Assembly: GCF_004123845.1 (NCBI RefSeq)
Contig: NZ_NBDP01000053.1
Location: forward strand, 62,001-126,000
Direction: 5' to 3'
Source: Allobosea sp. Tri-44
GTDB lineage: Bacteria > Pseudomonadota > Alphaproteobacteria > Rhizobiales > Beijerinckiaceae
DNA length: 64,000 nt
Both the position numbers and the translations under genes were made by a program. This document shows, one piece after another, positions 1-7,609 of the stretch. Each line of letters opens with the position of its first letter. Within the stretch, counting starts at the first letter, position 1. The notes under the pieces are model-generated. The model was not told the origin of the DNA, ran no database searches, and saw nothing but the letters and a program-made list of their open reading frames with translations.

Positions 1-577
1 TCGCGACGAAGGGAATGCCGCGCCAGGTGTTCGCCGCGATCAGCGACCAGCGCGCGGCCCAGGGCTCGCCGAGAAAGTCGATATAGGTCGTGCGCCAACC
101 GAGCACGTCGACCAGCACATAGGAAATGATCGAGAACTGCGGATCGTAGATCCACCAGAAGGCGATCGCCGAGAGCACTGTCGGCACGATCCAGGGTACC
201 AGGATCAACGCCCGCAGCAGCGACTTGAACGGCAGGTGATTGTTCAGCAGCAGCGCCAGCCAGAGGCCGAGCGCGAACTTCCCGACCGTTGCGACGCCGG
301 TATAGAGCAGCGTGTTCCAGACTGAGGTAATGAAGACCCGGTCCTGCATCAGCGAGGTGAAGTTCTCGAAGCCGATGAAATGGCCGGAACGTCCGATCTT
401 CGTGTCGGTGAAGGCGAGCCAGATCCCTAAGCCCAGCGGATAGGTCAGGAATATCAGCAGCAGGGCGGCCGCCGGCAGGAGGCAGAGGAAGATCAGGACA
501 GACTTGTTGTCGAGCAGCCGGACCAGCCAGTTCTGCGGCATCTGGTGGACGGTCCTGGCTTCCGCGGCGATCGTCAT
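1..577 (-). CDS. Sugar ABC transporter permease, MalF/UgpA type (partial, runs off left edge)
   Basis: Inner-membrane permease of a carbohydrate ABC importer. Reading the minus strand from the ATG at 575-577 gives a protein starting MTIAAEARTVHQMPQNW. A first hydrophobic segment follows (about residues 27-50, LLPAAALLLIFLTYPLGLGI), then the typical MalF-like stretch around FIGFENFTSLMQDRVF and the start of the BPD_transp_1 domain. The C-terminal part, including the EAA loop, lies beyond base 1. A ribosome site (AAGGAG) sits 6-7 nt before the ATG. It is the third gene of a minus-strand operon after the ATPase and the binding protein; a second permease is expected just outside the window. Confidence 0.85.
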   Translation of the reverse strand, partial: MTIAAEARTVHQMPQNWLVRLLDNKSVLIFLCLLPAAALLLIFLTYPLGLGIWLAFTDTKIGRSGHFIGFENFTSLMQDRVFITSVWNTLLYTGVATVGKFALGLWLALLLNNHLPFKSLLRALILVPWIVPTVLSAIAFWWIYDPQFSIISYVLVDVLGWRTTYIDFLGEPWAARWSLIAANTWRGIPFVA

Positions 578-600
578 GGCGCTCCTTTCCGTGAAACAGC

Positions 601-626
601 CGCGCCGCCGGAGGTCCGGCGGCGCG
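601..626 (-). promoter_or_regulatory. Intercistronic hairpin between binding-protein and permease genes
   Basis: Perfect 11-bp inverted repeat (CGCGCCGCCGG, loop AGGT, CCGGCGGCGCG) in the 59-nt gap after the binding-protein stop and before the permease start. No T-run follows on the minus strand. It therefore looks like an mRNA-stabilising or partial-termination hairpin, as is common behind periplasmic binding-protein genes to keep their expression above that of the permeases. Confidence 0.6.
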
Positions 627-636
627 GTCGCGGCGA

Positions 637-1944
637 TCAGGTGCGGTAGTAGCGCTTGGCGCGGCGCTCGGCCTCGGCGGCGGCTTCCTCAGGCGTTGCC
701 TGACCGGCGCAGACGGAGGCGACCATCTGGACCATGACGTATTCGGCGTTGACCGTGCCGGCGGCCTCGGTGATCGCGCCCTTGTAGCCGCTCCAGAGCG
801 CCCGCTCCCAGGTGTCGCGATAGACCAGGATCTTGGGATCGCCCTCCCAGACCTTGCTCTTCGCGTAGCCCTTGAGCGGCTGTGTCCAGTAACCGAAGCA
901 GCCGGTCAGCCACTTGTCGTACTGCTCCGTCTCCATCATGAAGCGGAGATACTCCTTGGCGGCGTTCGGGAACTTGGTGTGCTTGAACACCATGGCGTTG
1001 ATCACCAGCGCCGTCTCGGTCGGCCGCCCGACCCCGGCGCCGACCGGCATCGGCGCATGATTGAGGTCCTTGCCGATCGCCGAGATCTTCTCGTCCTTCG
1101 AGTTCTTGATCGAGAAGTAGAGCGAGACGCCGTTCTGGGTCAGTCCGATTTCGCCGGCGGTCAGCGCCTTGTTGTTGCTGATGTCGAGCCAGGACAGGGT
1201 GCCGGGGATGAAGGTCTCGTAGAGCGCCTTGGCGTATTTCAGCGCCTCGATCGTCTCCTTGCTGTTGATCGCGACCTTGTTGTTCTCGTCGACCATGTAG
1301 CCGCCATGCGACCAGACCAGCCAGTTGCAGAAGGAGTTGCCGTCACCGACCGCGTTGCCGAGCGCGAAGCCGGAAGGGTGGCCCTTCGCCTTGAGCTTGC
1401 GGCAGAGGTCGAGGAAGCCGGCATGGTCTTTCGGGAAGGTGTCGAAGCCCGCTTCCTTGACCCAGGATTCGCGATAGACCGCCGGGCCGCCGGAACCGCC
1501 CATCGGGATCGAGATCCAGGTGTTGGTCTTGTCTTTCTTGCCGTATTTCTCGGCGACCGGGTACCAGCCGCCATGTTTCTTGCCGAGATCCTCGGCGACC
1601 TGCGTCAGATCGAGCAGCTTGTCGGCGAAGATATGCGGATCGTCGGCCCAACCGACGACGATGTCGGGCCCGGCGCCGGTGTTGGCGGTCACGGCGGTCT
1701 GCGGGCGCAGATCCTCCCAGCTGGCATAGTCGACGCGGACCTGAACGCCGGTCGCCTTGGTGAAGGCTTCGGTGTTCTCATTGAAGATCGTCTGGTCGGG
1801 GTCGACGAACTTGGTCGGACGCAGCACGCGCAGCGTCGCGCCCTTCTCGATATTGGCCGTCTGAGCGATCGACGGCACAGGCAAGGTGGCGCCGGCTGCG
1901 AGGCCTGCGCCACCGATCAATACATCGCGTCTGGAAATCGTCAT
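637..1944 (-). CDS. Sugar ABC transporter substrate-binding protein (Tat-exported, family 1 SBP)
   Basis: Periplasmic solute-binding protein, 435 aa, of the UgpB/MalE-like extracellular solute-binding family 1. The start at 1944 is chosen because GGAGGAGA lies just upstream and the protein then begins with a twin-arginine signal, MTISRRDVLIGGAGLAAGAT, ending near a VPSIAQ cleavage site. Upstream in-frame starts only add a charged stretch before the signal. The mature part has typical SBP features (YASWEDL, GPDIVVGWADDPH, FALGNAVGDGNSFCNWL). It lies between the ATPase and permease genes. The substrate cannot be read from sequence; the surrounding enzymes suggest a sugar or sugar acid. Confidence 0.9.
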   Translation of the reverse strand: MTISRRDVLIGGAGLAAGATLPVPSIAQTANIEKGATLRVLRPTKFVDPDQTIFNENTEAFTKATGVQVRVDYASWEDLRPQTAVTANTGAGPDIVVGWADDPHIFADKLLDLTQVAEDLGKKHGGWYPVAEKYGKKDKTNTWISIPMGGSGGPAVYRESWVKEAGFDTFPKDHAGFLDLCRKLKAKGHPSGFALGNAVGDGNSFCNWLVWSHGGYMVDENNKVAINSKETIEALKYAKALYETFIPGTLSWLDISNNKALTAGEIGLTQNGVSLYFSIKNSKDEKISAIGKDLNHAPMPVGAGVGRPTETALVINAMVFKHTKFPNAAKEYLRFMMETEQYDKWLTGCFGYWTQPLKGYAKSKVWEGDPKILVYRDTWERALWSGYKGAITEAAGTVNAEYVMVQMVASVCAGQATPEEAAAEAERRAKRYYRT

Positions 1945-2051
1945 TGCTTGTCTCCTCCGGGTGGCCGCGAGGCCCTGCATGGGAGCCTCGTCGCGATTTG
2001 TCGGGACAGTGCCGCCGCCGGAGTATTCTCCGTGCAGCGGCCCTCAATATA

Positions 2052-3104
2052 TCAGATGCGCTTGCCCGTCGCCGCGTCGAAGAGATGCGTGACCGAGGTA
2101 TCGGGCCGGATATGGATGTTCTCGCCGGGCTTGGCGGTGATGCGCTCGCGGAAGATGCAGGTCAGGCTCTGGCCGCCGCAGCGCACGATAACCTGGGTCT
2201 CGGAGCCCATCGGTTCGATGACCACGACCTCGGCCGGCAGGCCGGAGGAATCGAGCTGGATATGCTCGGGGCGGATGCCGAACACGGCGGCCCGGTCATT
2301 CGAATCCGCCGGATGCTTGCCGATCGGCCAGATCACGCCGCCTTCGGTCTCGAAGCCGTTGGCGCGGATCGTGCCCTTCAGCAGGTTCATCGAGGGCGAG
2401 CCGATGAAGGCGGCGACAAAGAGGTTGGTGGGGTTGTCGTACAGATCCAACGGGGCGCCCATCTGCTCGACGATGCCGTCATGCATCACGACGATCTTGT
2501 CGGCCATGGTCATGGCTTCGATCTGGTCGTGGGTGACGTAGACCGTCGTGGTCTTGAGGCGCTGGTGCAGTTCCTTGATCTCGGTGCGCATCTGCACGCG
2601 CAGCTTGGCGTCGAGGTTCGACAGCGGCTCGTCGAAGAGGAAGACCTGCGGATCGCGGACGATGGCGCGGCCCATGGCGACGCGCTGGCGCTGGCCGCCG
2701 GAGAGCTGGCGCGGATAGCGGTCGAGCAGCTTGTCGAGGCCGAGGATGCCGGCGGCCTTGCCGACGCGCTCGTCGATCTCGGCTTTGGGCGCCTTCCGCA
2801 GCTTCATCGAGAAGGCCATGTTGTCGGCCACCGTCATATGCGGATAGAGCGCATAGTTCTGGAAGACCATGGCGATGTCGCGCTCTTTCGGCGGCACGTC
2901 GTTGACGACGCGCGGGCCGATGCGGATCTCGCCGCCGGTGATGTTCTCGAGGCCGGCGATCATGCGCAGCAAGGTCGATTTTCCGCAGCCCGACGGGCCG
3001 ACCAGGATGACGAATTCGCCATCGTTGATGTCGATATCGACGCCGTGAATGACCTGCGTCGAGCCATAGGCCTTGCGCACGTCGGCAATCTGGACGGATG
3101 CCAT
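2052..3104 (-). CDS. Carbohydrate ABC transporter ATP-binding protein (UgpC/MsmK/MalK type)
   Basis: Cytoplasmic ATPase, 350 aa, that energises the importer. Walker A is GPSGCGKST (about residues 37-45), the signature is LSGGQRQRVAMGRA and Walker B is VFLFDEPLSNLD, followed by the switch His in VTHDQIEA. The C-terminal about 110 residues form the MalK-type TOBE regulatory domain (FGIRPEHIQL). It is the first gene of the minus-strand transporter operon. Its promoter region faces the divergent GntR gene, and a site resembling one after the GntR gene lies between them. The assignment to a sugar importer is firm, the exact substrate is not. Confidence 0.93.
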   Translation of the reverse strand: MASVQIADVRKAYGSTQVIHGVDIDINDGEFVILVGPSGCGKSTLLRMIAGLENITGGEIRIGPRVVNDVPPKERDIAMVFQNYALYPHMTVADNMAFSMKLRKAPKAEIDERVGKAAGILGLDKLLDRYPRQLSGGQRQRVAMGRAIVRDPQVFLFDEPLSNLDAKLRVQMRTEIKELHQRLKTTTVYVTHDQIEAMTMADKIVVMHDGIVEQMGAPLDLYDNPTNLFVAAFIGSPSMNLLKGTIRANGFETEGGVIWPIGKHPADSNDRAAVFGIRPEHIQLDSSGLPAEVVVIEPMGSETQVIVRCGGQSLTCIFRERITAKPGENIHIRPDTSVTHLFDAATGKRI

Positions 3105-3252
3105 CTTTGGTTTCTCTCCCGCTCTTTAGGTTGCCCCGGGGTGCCTGACACAATCCCCGTCGGCGGCGCTGCAGATCATCGGCTTCTGACGACCGATCGA
3201 CACGAGACCACGCAATCCAGGCGAGCCGCCTGTTGCGTCAACCTCGTTCGCG

Positions 3253-3269
3253 GATAAAGTCATACGATA
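3253..3269. promoter_or_regulatory. Candidate GntR operator, copy 1 (between transporter operon and gntR)
   Basis: GATAAAGTCATACGATA matches the site at 4112-4128 (GATTAAATCATACTATA) at 14 of 17 positions. It contains the TCATAC/GTATGA half-site typical of FadR-subfamily GntR operators. It sits in the divergent intergenic region, just upstream of a possible minus-strand -35 (TTGACG, 3241-3236). Binding by the adjacent regulator is inferred. Confidence 0.55.
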
Positions 3270-3351
3270 GAAAGAGGCGTGTCAAGCGCCGGGCGGCCAG
3301 CGGGGCGAGCTCTCCGACGCTGCCGATGTTTGGAGGAAAAGCGTAGGTTCG

Positions 3352-4113
3352 ATGCGGCTCCATGTCCAGGCGCGCCCGACGAGGCTCAACCCCGACCGGC
3401 TTTTCGGCCAGGTGGCGCACCGTCTTGCGGTCGCGATCATCACCGGGGCGTCGCCGGCCGGCGCGCTGCTGCCGAACGAGGACGATCTGAAGGGCGAGAT
3501 TTCGGTCTCGCGCACCGCCTATCGCGAGGCGGTCAAATTCCTCAGTGGCAAGGGGCTGGTCGAGGCCAAGCCGAAAAGCGGCACGCGGGTGGCGCCGCGC
3601 GAGGCCTGGAACCTGCTCGACCCGGATGTCCTTGCCTGGCATTTCGAAGCCGATCCGAACGAGAAGTTCATCCGCGACCTCTTCGAACTCAGGCTTTTCG
3701 TTGAGCCGAGCGCCGCTCGCCTCGCAGCGCAGCGGCGCAGTGCGGCCGATCTGCAGCGGGTCGAGGCGGCCTATCGCGGCATGGTCGAGAACCCGCCCTA
3801 TGCCGAGCGGACGGTCAATGCCGACCTCGCCTTTCACGAGGCGATCTTCGCCGCGACCCGCAATCCGCCGCTGCAGTGCCTCGCGCCTGCTGTGTGTGCA
3901 ACGATCCAATGGTCGCTGTTCCTGAAGGCGCCGGACGACCGCTTCTTTTTCACGGCGTCATTGATCGATCATGAGCGTGTGCTCGAGGCGATCGTGCAGC
4001 GCGATGGCGAGCTCGCGGCGGCGCGGATGAGCGGGCTGGTGATCGACAGTCTGAACAGCACACTGCGTCTGCTCGCCGGTCGAGCGGAGGCGATTGCGAG
4101 CAAAATCGCGTGA
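3352..4113 (+). CDS. GntR-family transcriptional regulator, FadR subfamily (FCD domain)
   Basis: DNA-binding regulator, 253 aa. The N-terminal winged helix (about residues 15-80) contains LFGQVAHRLAVAIITG, LLPNEDDLKGEISVSRTAYREA and the wing GLVEAKPKSGTRVAPRE. The rest is an all-helical FCD ligand-binding domain with metal-ligand candidates in DLAFHEAIFAATRN and later in DHERVLEAIV. These regulators usually sense a sugar acid or other carboxylate. The gene is divergent from the ABC transporter operon and precedes the hydroxyacid dehydrogenase, so it probably controls both. Near-identical candidate operators lie before the gene and overlapping its stop codon. Confidence 0.9.
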   Translation: MRLHVQARPTRLNPDRLFGQVAHRLAVAIITGASPAGALLPNEDDLKGEISVSRTAYREAVKFLSGKGLVEAKPKSGTRVAPREAWNLLDPDVLAWHFEADPNEKFIRDLFELRLFVEPSAARLAAQRRSAADLQRVEAAYRGMVENPPYAERTVNADLAFHEAIFAATRNPPLQCLAPAVCATIQWSLFLKAPDDRFFFTASLIDHERVLEAIVQRDGELAAARMSGLVIDSLNSTLRLLAGRAEAIASKIA

Positions 4114-4128
4114 TTAAATCATACTATA
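4112..4128. promoter_or_regulatory. Candidate GntR operator, copy 2 (overlaps gntR stop codon)
   Basis: GATTAAATCATACTATA, the partner of the site at 3253-3269 (14/17 identical). It overlaps the TGA of the GntR gene and lies upstream of the hydroxyacid dehydrogenase. The local AT-richness stands out against GC-rich surroundings. Confidence 0.5.
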
Positions 4129-4232
4129 TGGAGCTGAATAGACAGCCGAGCCGGGATGTCATAACCGGCTCTGCAAGCAGCCCCTACTTGCGCGCGCTGG
4201 GAATTCCCCGGCGCCTTTCTGGCGGCTATGTT

Positions 4233-4249
4233 GATTTAATCGTTTTAAG
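4233..4249. promoter_or_regulatory. LacI-like operator candidate A
   Basis: GATTTAATCGTTTTAAG, 43 nt before the hydroxyacid dehydrogenase start. It shares the AATCGTTT core and AT flanks with sites at 11674-11690 and 13710-13726. The AATCG(A/T)TT core resembles LacI-family operators. No LacI gene is in the window. Confidence 0.45.
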
Positions 4250-4292
4250 AGTTTGAAATCAAGCCACGCACGCGTTCCACGAAAGCAGGACC

Positions 4293-5267
4293 ATGACCGC
4301 GCAGAACAAGATCGAGATCGTCATGACCGGGCCGCTGATGGCCTATGCCGCCGACCAGCTCAGGGCGCGCTTCACCGTGCATGAGCTCTGGAAGGAGCAG
4401 GATCGCCAGGCGGCGCTGGCGGCCGTGAAGGATCGCGTGCGCGGCGTCGCTGGCGGCGGCGCACATGTGCGCATCGACGATGCTCTGTTCGATGCGCTGC
4501 CCAAGCTCGAGATCGTCTCGAATTTCGGCGTCGGCTATGACAATGTCGACGCGACTGCCGCCGGCAAGCGCGGCATCCTCGTCACCAATACGCCGGACGT
4601 GCTGACCGACGAGGTCGCCGACCTTGCCATCGGCCTCCTGCTTGCGACTGTCCGGCAATTGCCGCAGGTCGACCGCTATCTGCGCGCCGGCAAGTGGCTC
4701 TCGGGCGCCTACCCGCTGACGACTTCGCTGCGCAAGCGCAAGATCGGCATCGTCGGGCTCGGGCGGATCGGCAAGGCCGTGGCGCGTCGGCTCGAAGCCT
4801 TCGACGTGCCGATCGCCTATCATGGCCGCTCGCGGCAGGCCGATGTGACCTATCGCTACTATCCTTCGCTCGCCGAGATGGCGGCCGATGTCGACACGCT
4901 GGTCTCGGTCGCGCCGGGCGGCGACTCGACCTATCACATCATCAACGCCGAGGTGCTGAGGGCGCTCGGGCCGAACGGCATCGTCGTCAATGTGGGGCGT
5001 GGTACGGTGATCGACGAGCTAGCGCTGATCGAGGCGCTGAAGTCCAAGACGATCCTCTCCGCTGGCCTCGACGTATTCGAGGACGAGCCGCGCGTGCCGG
5101 CCGAGCTGATCGCGATGGATCACATCGTGCTCTTGCCGCATGTCGGCTCGGCATCGGTGCATACGCGCGAACAGATGGGTCAGCTTCTGGTCGACAACCT
5201 GGTTTCATGGTTCGATGGCAAGGGTCCTTTGACACCGGTTGCCGAGACGCCATGGACAAAAGCCTGA
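4293..5267 (+). CDS. D-2-hydroxyacid dehydrogenase, glyoxylate/hydroxypyruvate reductase type
   Basis: NAD(P)H-dependent reductase, 324 aa, of the D-isomer-specific 2-hydroxyacid dehydrogenase family. The Rossmann motif GLGRIGKAVARR is near residue 155. Catalytic residues are visible as Arg in NVGRGTVIDE, Glu in VFEDEPRVPAEL and His in VLLPHVGSAS. The substrate-domain loop SNFGVGYDNVD is conserved. Likely reactions are hydroxypyruvate to D-glycerate or glyoxylate to glycolate, which would suit sugar-acid breakdown in this cluster and the glycerate kinase at 25.8 kb. It is preceded by a LacI-like site and follows the GntR gene on the same strand. The exact substrate is inferred. Confidence 0.87.
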   Translation: MTAQNKIEIVMTGPLMAYAADQLRARFTVHELWKEQDRQAALAAVKDRVRGVAGGGAHVRIDDALFDALPKLEIVSNFGVGYDNVDATAAGKRGILVTNTPDVLTDEVADLAIGLLLATVRQLPQVDRYLRAGKWLSGAYPLTTSLRKRKIGIVGLGRIGKAVARRLEAFDVPIAYHGRSRQADVTYRYYPSLAEMAADVDTLVSVAPGGDSTYHIINAEVLRALGPNGIVVNVGRGTVIDELALIEALKSKTILSAGLDVFEDEPRVPAELIAMDHIVLLPHVGSASVHTREQMGQLLVDNLVSWFDGKGPLTPVAETPWTKA

Positions 5268-5287
5268 TCACGACAGGGGCACGCCTC

Positions 5288-6076
5288 ATGCGGCGAGGTG
5301 CGATCATTGCCGCTCTGGCTCTGCTGTCCGTCTCGCCCGCTGGAGCACAGACGGCGCCGCTGCCGCGCGGCGCCGAGCAGGCGCCCGAGGCGTTGAAGCC
5401 GTTCATCGGCTCCTGGGACATCGAGAAGCTCGGCGCGTCGCGGAAATGCACCGTGACCTTCGGGGCAGAGGTCGCAGGGCAGGGCCGGCAGATCCGTTTC
5501 CCGGCGACGTGCCGGCGCGCTCTGCCGATGCTGGATGATGTCGTCGCCTGGGACGTGTCCGGTGGCGCGCCGCGCCTGCTCGATGGCTCCGGCAAGGCGC
5601 TCGTGAGTTTCGACGAGAAAGCCGATCCCGGGCGCCGCGGCAAGGGCAATGATGGCAGCCAGTATGGCCTCGATCCGAAGGGGTACGTCCGCGCCGCGGC
5701 ACGACCGACACCGGGCCGCGCGGAGCTCGCGGCGACGGCAGCGGCGCGTCCGACTGCTGTCGATCCTGCGAGTGCGCCCGCGGCAGGGAGCGTGCCTGGC
5801 CGCTATACCGTGATGCGGCAAGCCGGGCGCGACATCTGCAAGCTCGTGCTCTCGACCAGCCCGTCCGCCAATGCAGGTGCGTCAGTCGTGAGTTTCGACG
5901 GGCTCTGTCCCGATACCGGGCTGACGATCTTTTCGCCTATCGCCTGGCGCTATGAGGCAGGCCGGCTCGAGCTGATCGCCCGCAAGGGCCACAAGGTCGA
6001 GCTGGTCTTCGAGGGCGGGCAGTGGCGCAAGGACCCGGCGGTCGGCGCGCCACTGATGCTGAGGAAGCTGCCATAG
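5288..6076 (+). CDS. Exported protein with two AprI/Inh-like protease-inhibitor domains
   Basis: A 262-aa exported protein. The ATG at 5288 has AGGGG 9 nt upstream and starts the signal peptide MRRGAIIAALALLSVSPAG ending at AQ; an in-frame ATG at 5252, overlapping the previous gene, is less likely. Two similar beta-barrel repeats are seen. One is about residues 32-110 (FIGSWDIEKLGASRKCTV, ending PRLLDGSGKALVSF). The other is about 170-262 (GRYTVMRQAGRDICKLVL, ending RLELIARKGHKVELVF). Each has the paired cysteines and Trp pattern of AprI/Inh metalloprotease inhibitors, joined by an Ala/Pro-rich linker. The family inhibits serralysin-type proteases in the periplasm; that activity is not shown here. 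Confidence 0.7.
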   Translation: MRRGAIIAALALLSVSPAGAQTAPLPRGAEQAPEALKPFIGSWDIEKLGASRKCTVTFGAEVAGQGRQIRFPATCRRALPMLDDVVAWDVSGGAPRLLDGSGKALVSFDEKADPGRRGKGNDGSQYGLDPKGYVRAAARPTPGRAELAATAAARPTAVDPASAPAAGSVPGRYTVMRQAGRDICKLVLSTSPSANAGASVVSFDGLCPDTGLTIFSPIAWRYEAGRLELIARKGHKVELVFEGGQWRKDPAVGAPLMLRKLP

Positions 6077-6133
6077 CGCGTCCGCGCGCCGCCAGTCCGG
6101 GCCTGCGAAATGCAGGCTAGGATGGGACGCCGC

Positions 6134-6481
6134 TCAGCGAGGCTTCACGCGGATGCATTCGCGCGACGGCTGTCCGCCGACATTGAGGACGAGCGGCCTC
6201 GCGCCTCGCTCGAATATTTCGACATTGCTGCCGGCATAGCGCACGCCCGAGGCCGACATGGCTTTCGGCAGCTGATACGAGCTGCCGTTCGGAAAGGTGA
6301 CGGTGATCGACTGGTGGCCGGAATTGAAATCGACCGTCACCCGCTTGCCTTGGGGAAGGCTGGGCGAACAATCATATTCTTCGGTCGCTGGATTGGCCGC
6401 CGCCGTAGCGGCCCAGAGGCCGGCTGCCAGAAAGGTGGCGACTGCGGATGTGCGCCCGGACACGCGAACCAGTTTGCTCAT
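6134..6481 (-). CDS. MliC-family C-type lysozyme inhibitor
   Basis: Small exported protein, 115 aa. The signal peptide ends near TAAA (MSKLVRVSGRTSAVATFLAA then GLWAATAAA), followed by a MliC/PliC-like domain. That domain begins YDCSPSLPQGKRVTVDF and contains the conserved SASGVRYAGSNVEIFERG and a C-terminal Cys pairing with the first. The family occupies the active site of c-type lysozyme and protects peptidoglycan. No lipobox Cys follows the signal, so it is probably soluble in the periplasm. It is convergent with the AprI/Inh-like gene, forming a pair of hydrolase-inhibitor genes. Confidence 0.8.
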   Translation of the reverse strand: MSKLVRVSGRTSAVATFLAAGLWAATAAANPATEEYDCSPSLPQGKRVTVDFNSGHQSITVTFPNGSSYQLPKAMSASGVRYAGSNVEIFERGARPLVLNVGGQPSRECIRVKPR

Positions 6482-6596
6482 AAACCCCCCTCAATGTTCC
6501 AAAGGCTGCCCCAGCGTGGCGGGGGCAGCCTCCAACATGCACAGATGGCAAGCGTTTGTATCGGGCGCGCGACGCTATCCATGCCCAGGCCAATAC

Positions 6597-7580
6597 TCAC
6601 GCGACGAATGTGCCGCCGAGCTCGTCGTCGATATGGGCGCGGATGATCTCCTCGAAGCTCGATTCCGCCTTGAAGCCGAGTGAGGGTGCGCGCTTCGCAT
6701 CGAAATTGCGCGGCCAGCCGGCGACGATGGTGTCGATCACCGGGTCGGGCACGCGCTTGATCCGCTTCACCACGTTCTCGCCGGCGACCTTGCGCAGCGC
6801 CTCGATCTGCTCGGCGACGGTCGCCGAATAGCCCGGCATGGTCAGCACCCGGCGCGGGCCGATCACGCCGGTGTCCATGGTCGCGGCATGGACGAGGAAG
6901 CCGACGGCAGAGCGCGGCGAGGCGTGCCAGTGGCGAACCTGGTCGGAGACCGGCAGCACGGCCTCCTGCCCGGCGAGCGGCTCGCGGATGATGTTGGAGA
7001 AGAAGCCGGAGGCCGCTTTGTTCGGTGCGCCGGGGCGCACGCAGATCGTCGGCAGGCGGATGCCGACGCCATCGAAAAAGCCGCGGCGGCTGTAGTCGCA
7101 AAGCAGAAGCTCGCCGATCGCCTTCTGCGTGCCGTAGCTGGTCAGCGGCGTGGTGAAGAACTCGTCCTCGATCTTGTCATGGAAGGGCGCGCCGAAGACG
7201 GCGATCGAGGAGGTGAAGATCACGCGCGGCTTGTAGCCGTCGCCGACAAGGCGGATCGCGTCGAAGAGGTAGCGCGTGCCGTCGAGATTGATGCGGTAGC
7301 CCTTGTCGAAATCGGCCTCGGCCTCGCCGGAGACGATCGCCGCGAGATGGACGATCAGCTCCGGCCGCGAGGCGATCAGCTTCTCGGCCTCGCCCGGCTG
7401 CGACAGGTCGGAGGTCAGCGACTCGAAGGCGAAGGGCGCATTCGCCGGTGCCGAAGCCGGGAAGACGTCCTGCGCCGTCACCTTGTCGATCGCCTTGCCG
7501 CCGAGGCCGCCGTCGCGCGCCAGGCGCTCGATGAACTTGCGGCCGACCATGCCGGCGCCGCCGATGACGAGGATATGCAT
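6597..7580 (-). CDS. denD: DenD-like NAD-dependent sugar-acid dehydrogenase (D-erythronate dehydrogenase family)
   Basis: Extended short-chain dehydrogenase/epimerase, 327 aa. The N-terminal nucleotide-binding motif is GGAGMVGRKF, the catalytic pair is YGTQKAIGE (Tyr-x3-Lys), and the preceding Ser lies in FTSSIAVFG. The family includes DenD, which oxidises D-erythronate to 2-keto-D-erythronate in tetronate catabolism. It is the last gene of a minus-strand run with a close paralogue immediately upstream (29 nt gap). The usual partners DenC (kinase-like) and DenA/DenB are not in the window, so the true substrate could be a related sugar acid. Confidence 0.78.
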   Translation of the reverse strand: MHILVIGGAGMVGRKFIERLARDGGLGGKAIDKVTAQDVFPASAPANAPFAFESLTSDLSQPGEAEKLIASRPELIVHLAAIVSGEAEADFDKGYRINLDGTRYLFDAIRLVGDGYKPRVIFTSSIAVFGAPFHDKIEDEFFTTPLTSYGTQKAIGELLLCDYSRRGFFDGVGIRLPTICVRPGAPNKAASGFFSNIIREPLAGQEAVLPVSDQVRHWHASPRSAVGFLVHAATMDTGVIGPRRVLTMPGYSATVAEQIEALRKVAGENVVKRIKRVPDPVIDTIVAGWPRNFDAKRAPSLGFKAESSFEEIIRAHIDDELGGTFVA

Positions 7581-7609
7581 GTCTTTATGTCCGATCGTGG
7601 TTCTTGCGT

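Noticed and set aside
979..2541. Long plus-strand open frame opposite the binding protein and ATPase genes
   Set aside because: Antisense shadow caused by high GC; the minus strand holds two clear ABC-transporter genes with motifs and a ribosome site, the plus frame has no domain.
4694..5287. Upstream extension of the AprI/Inh-like gene
   Set aside because: The extra N-terminal part overlaps the hydroxyacid dehydrogenase and is shadow; the signal peptide starts at 5288.
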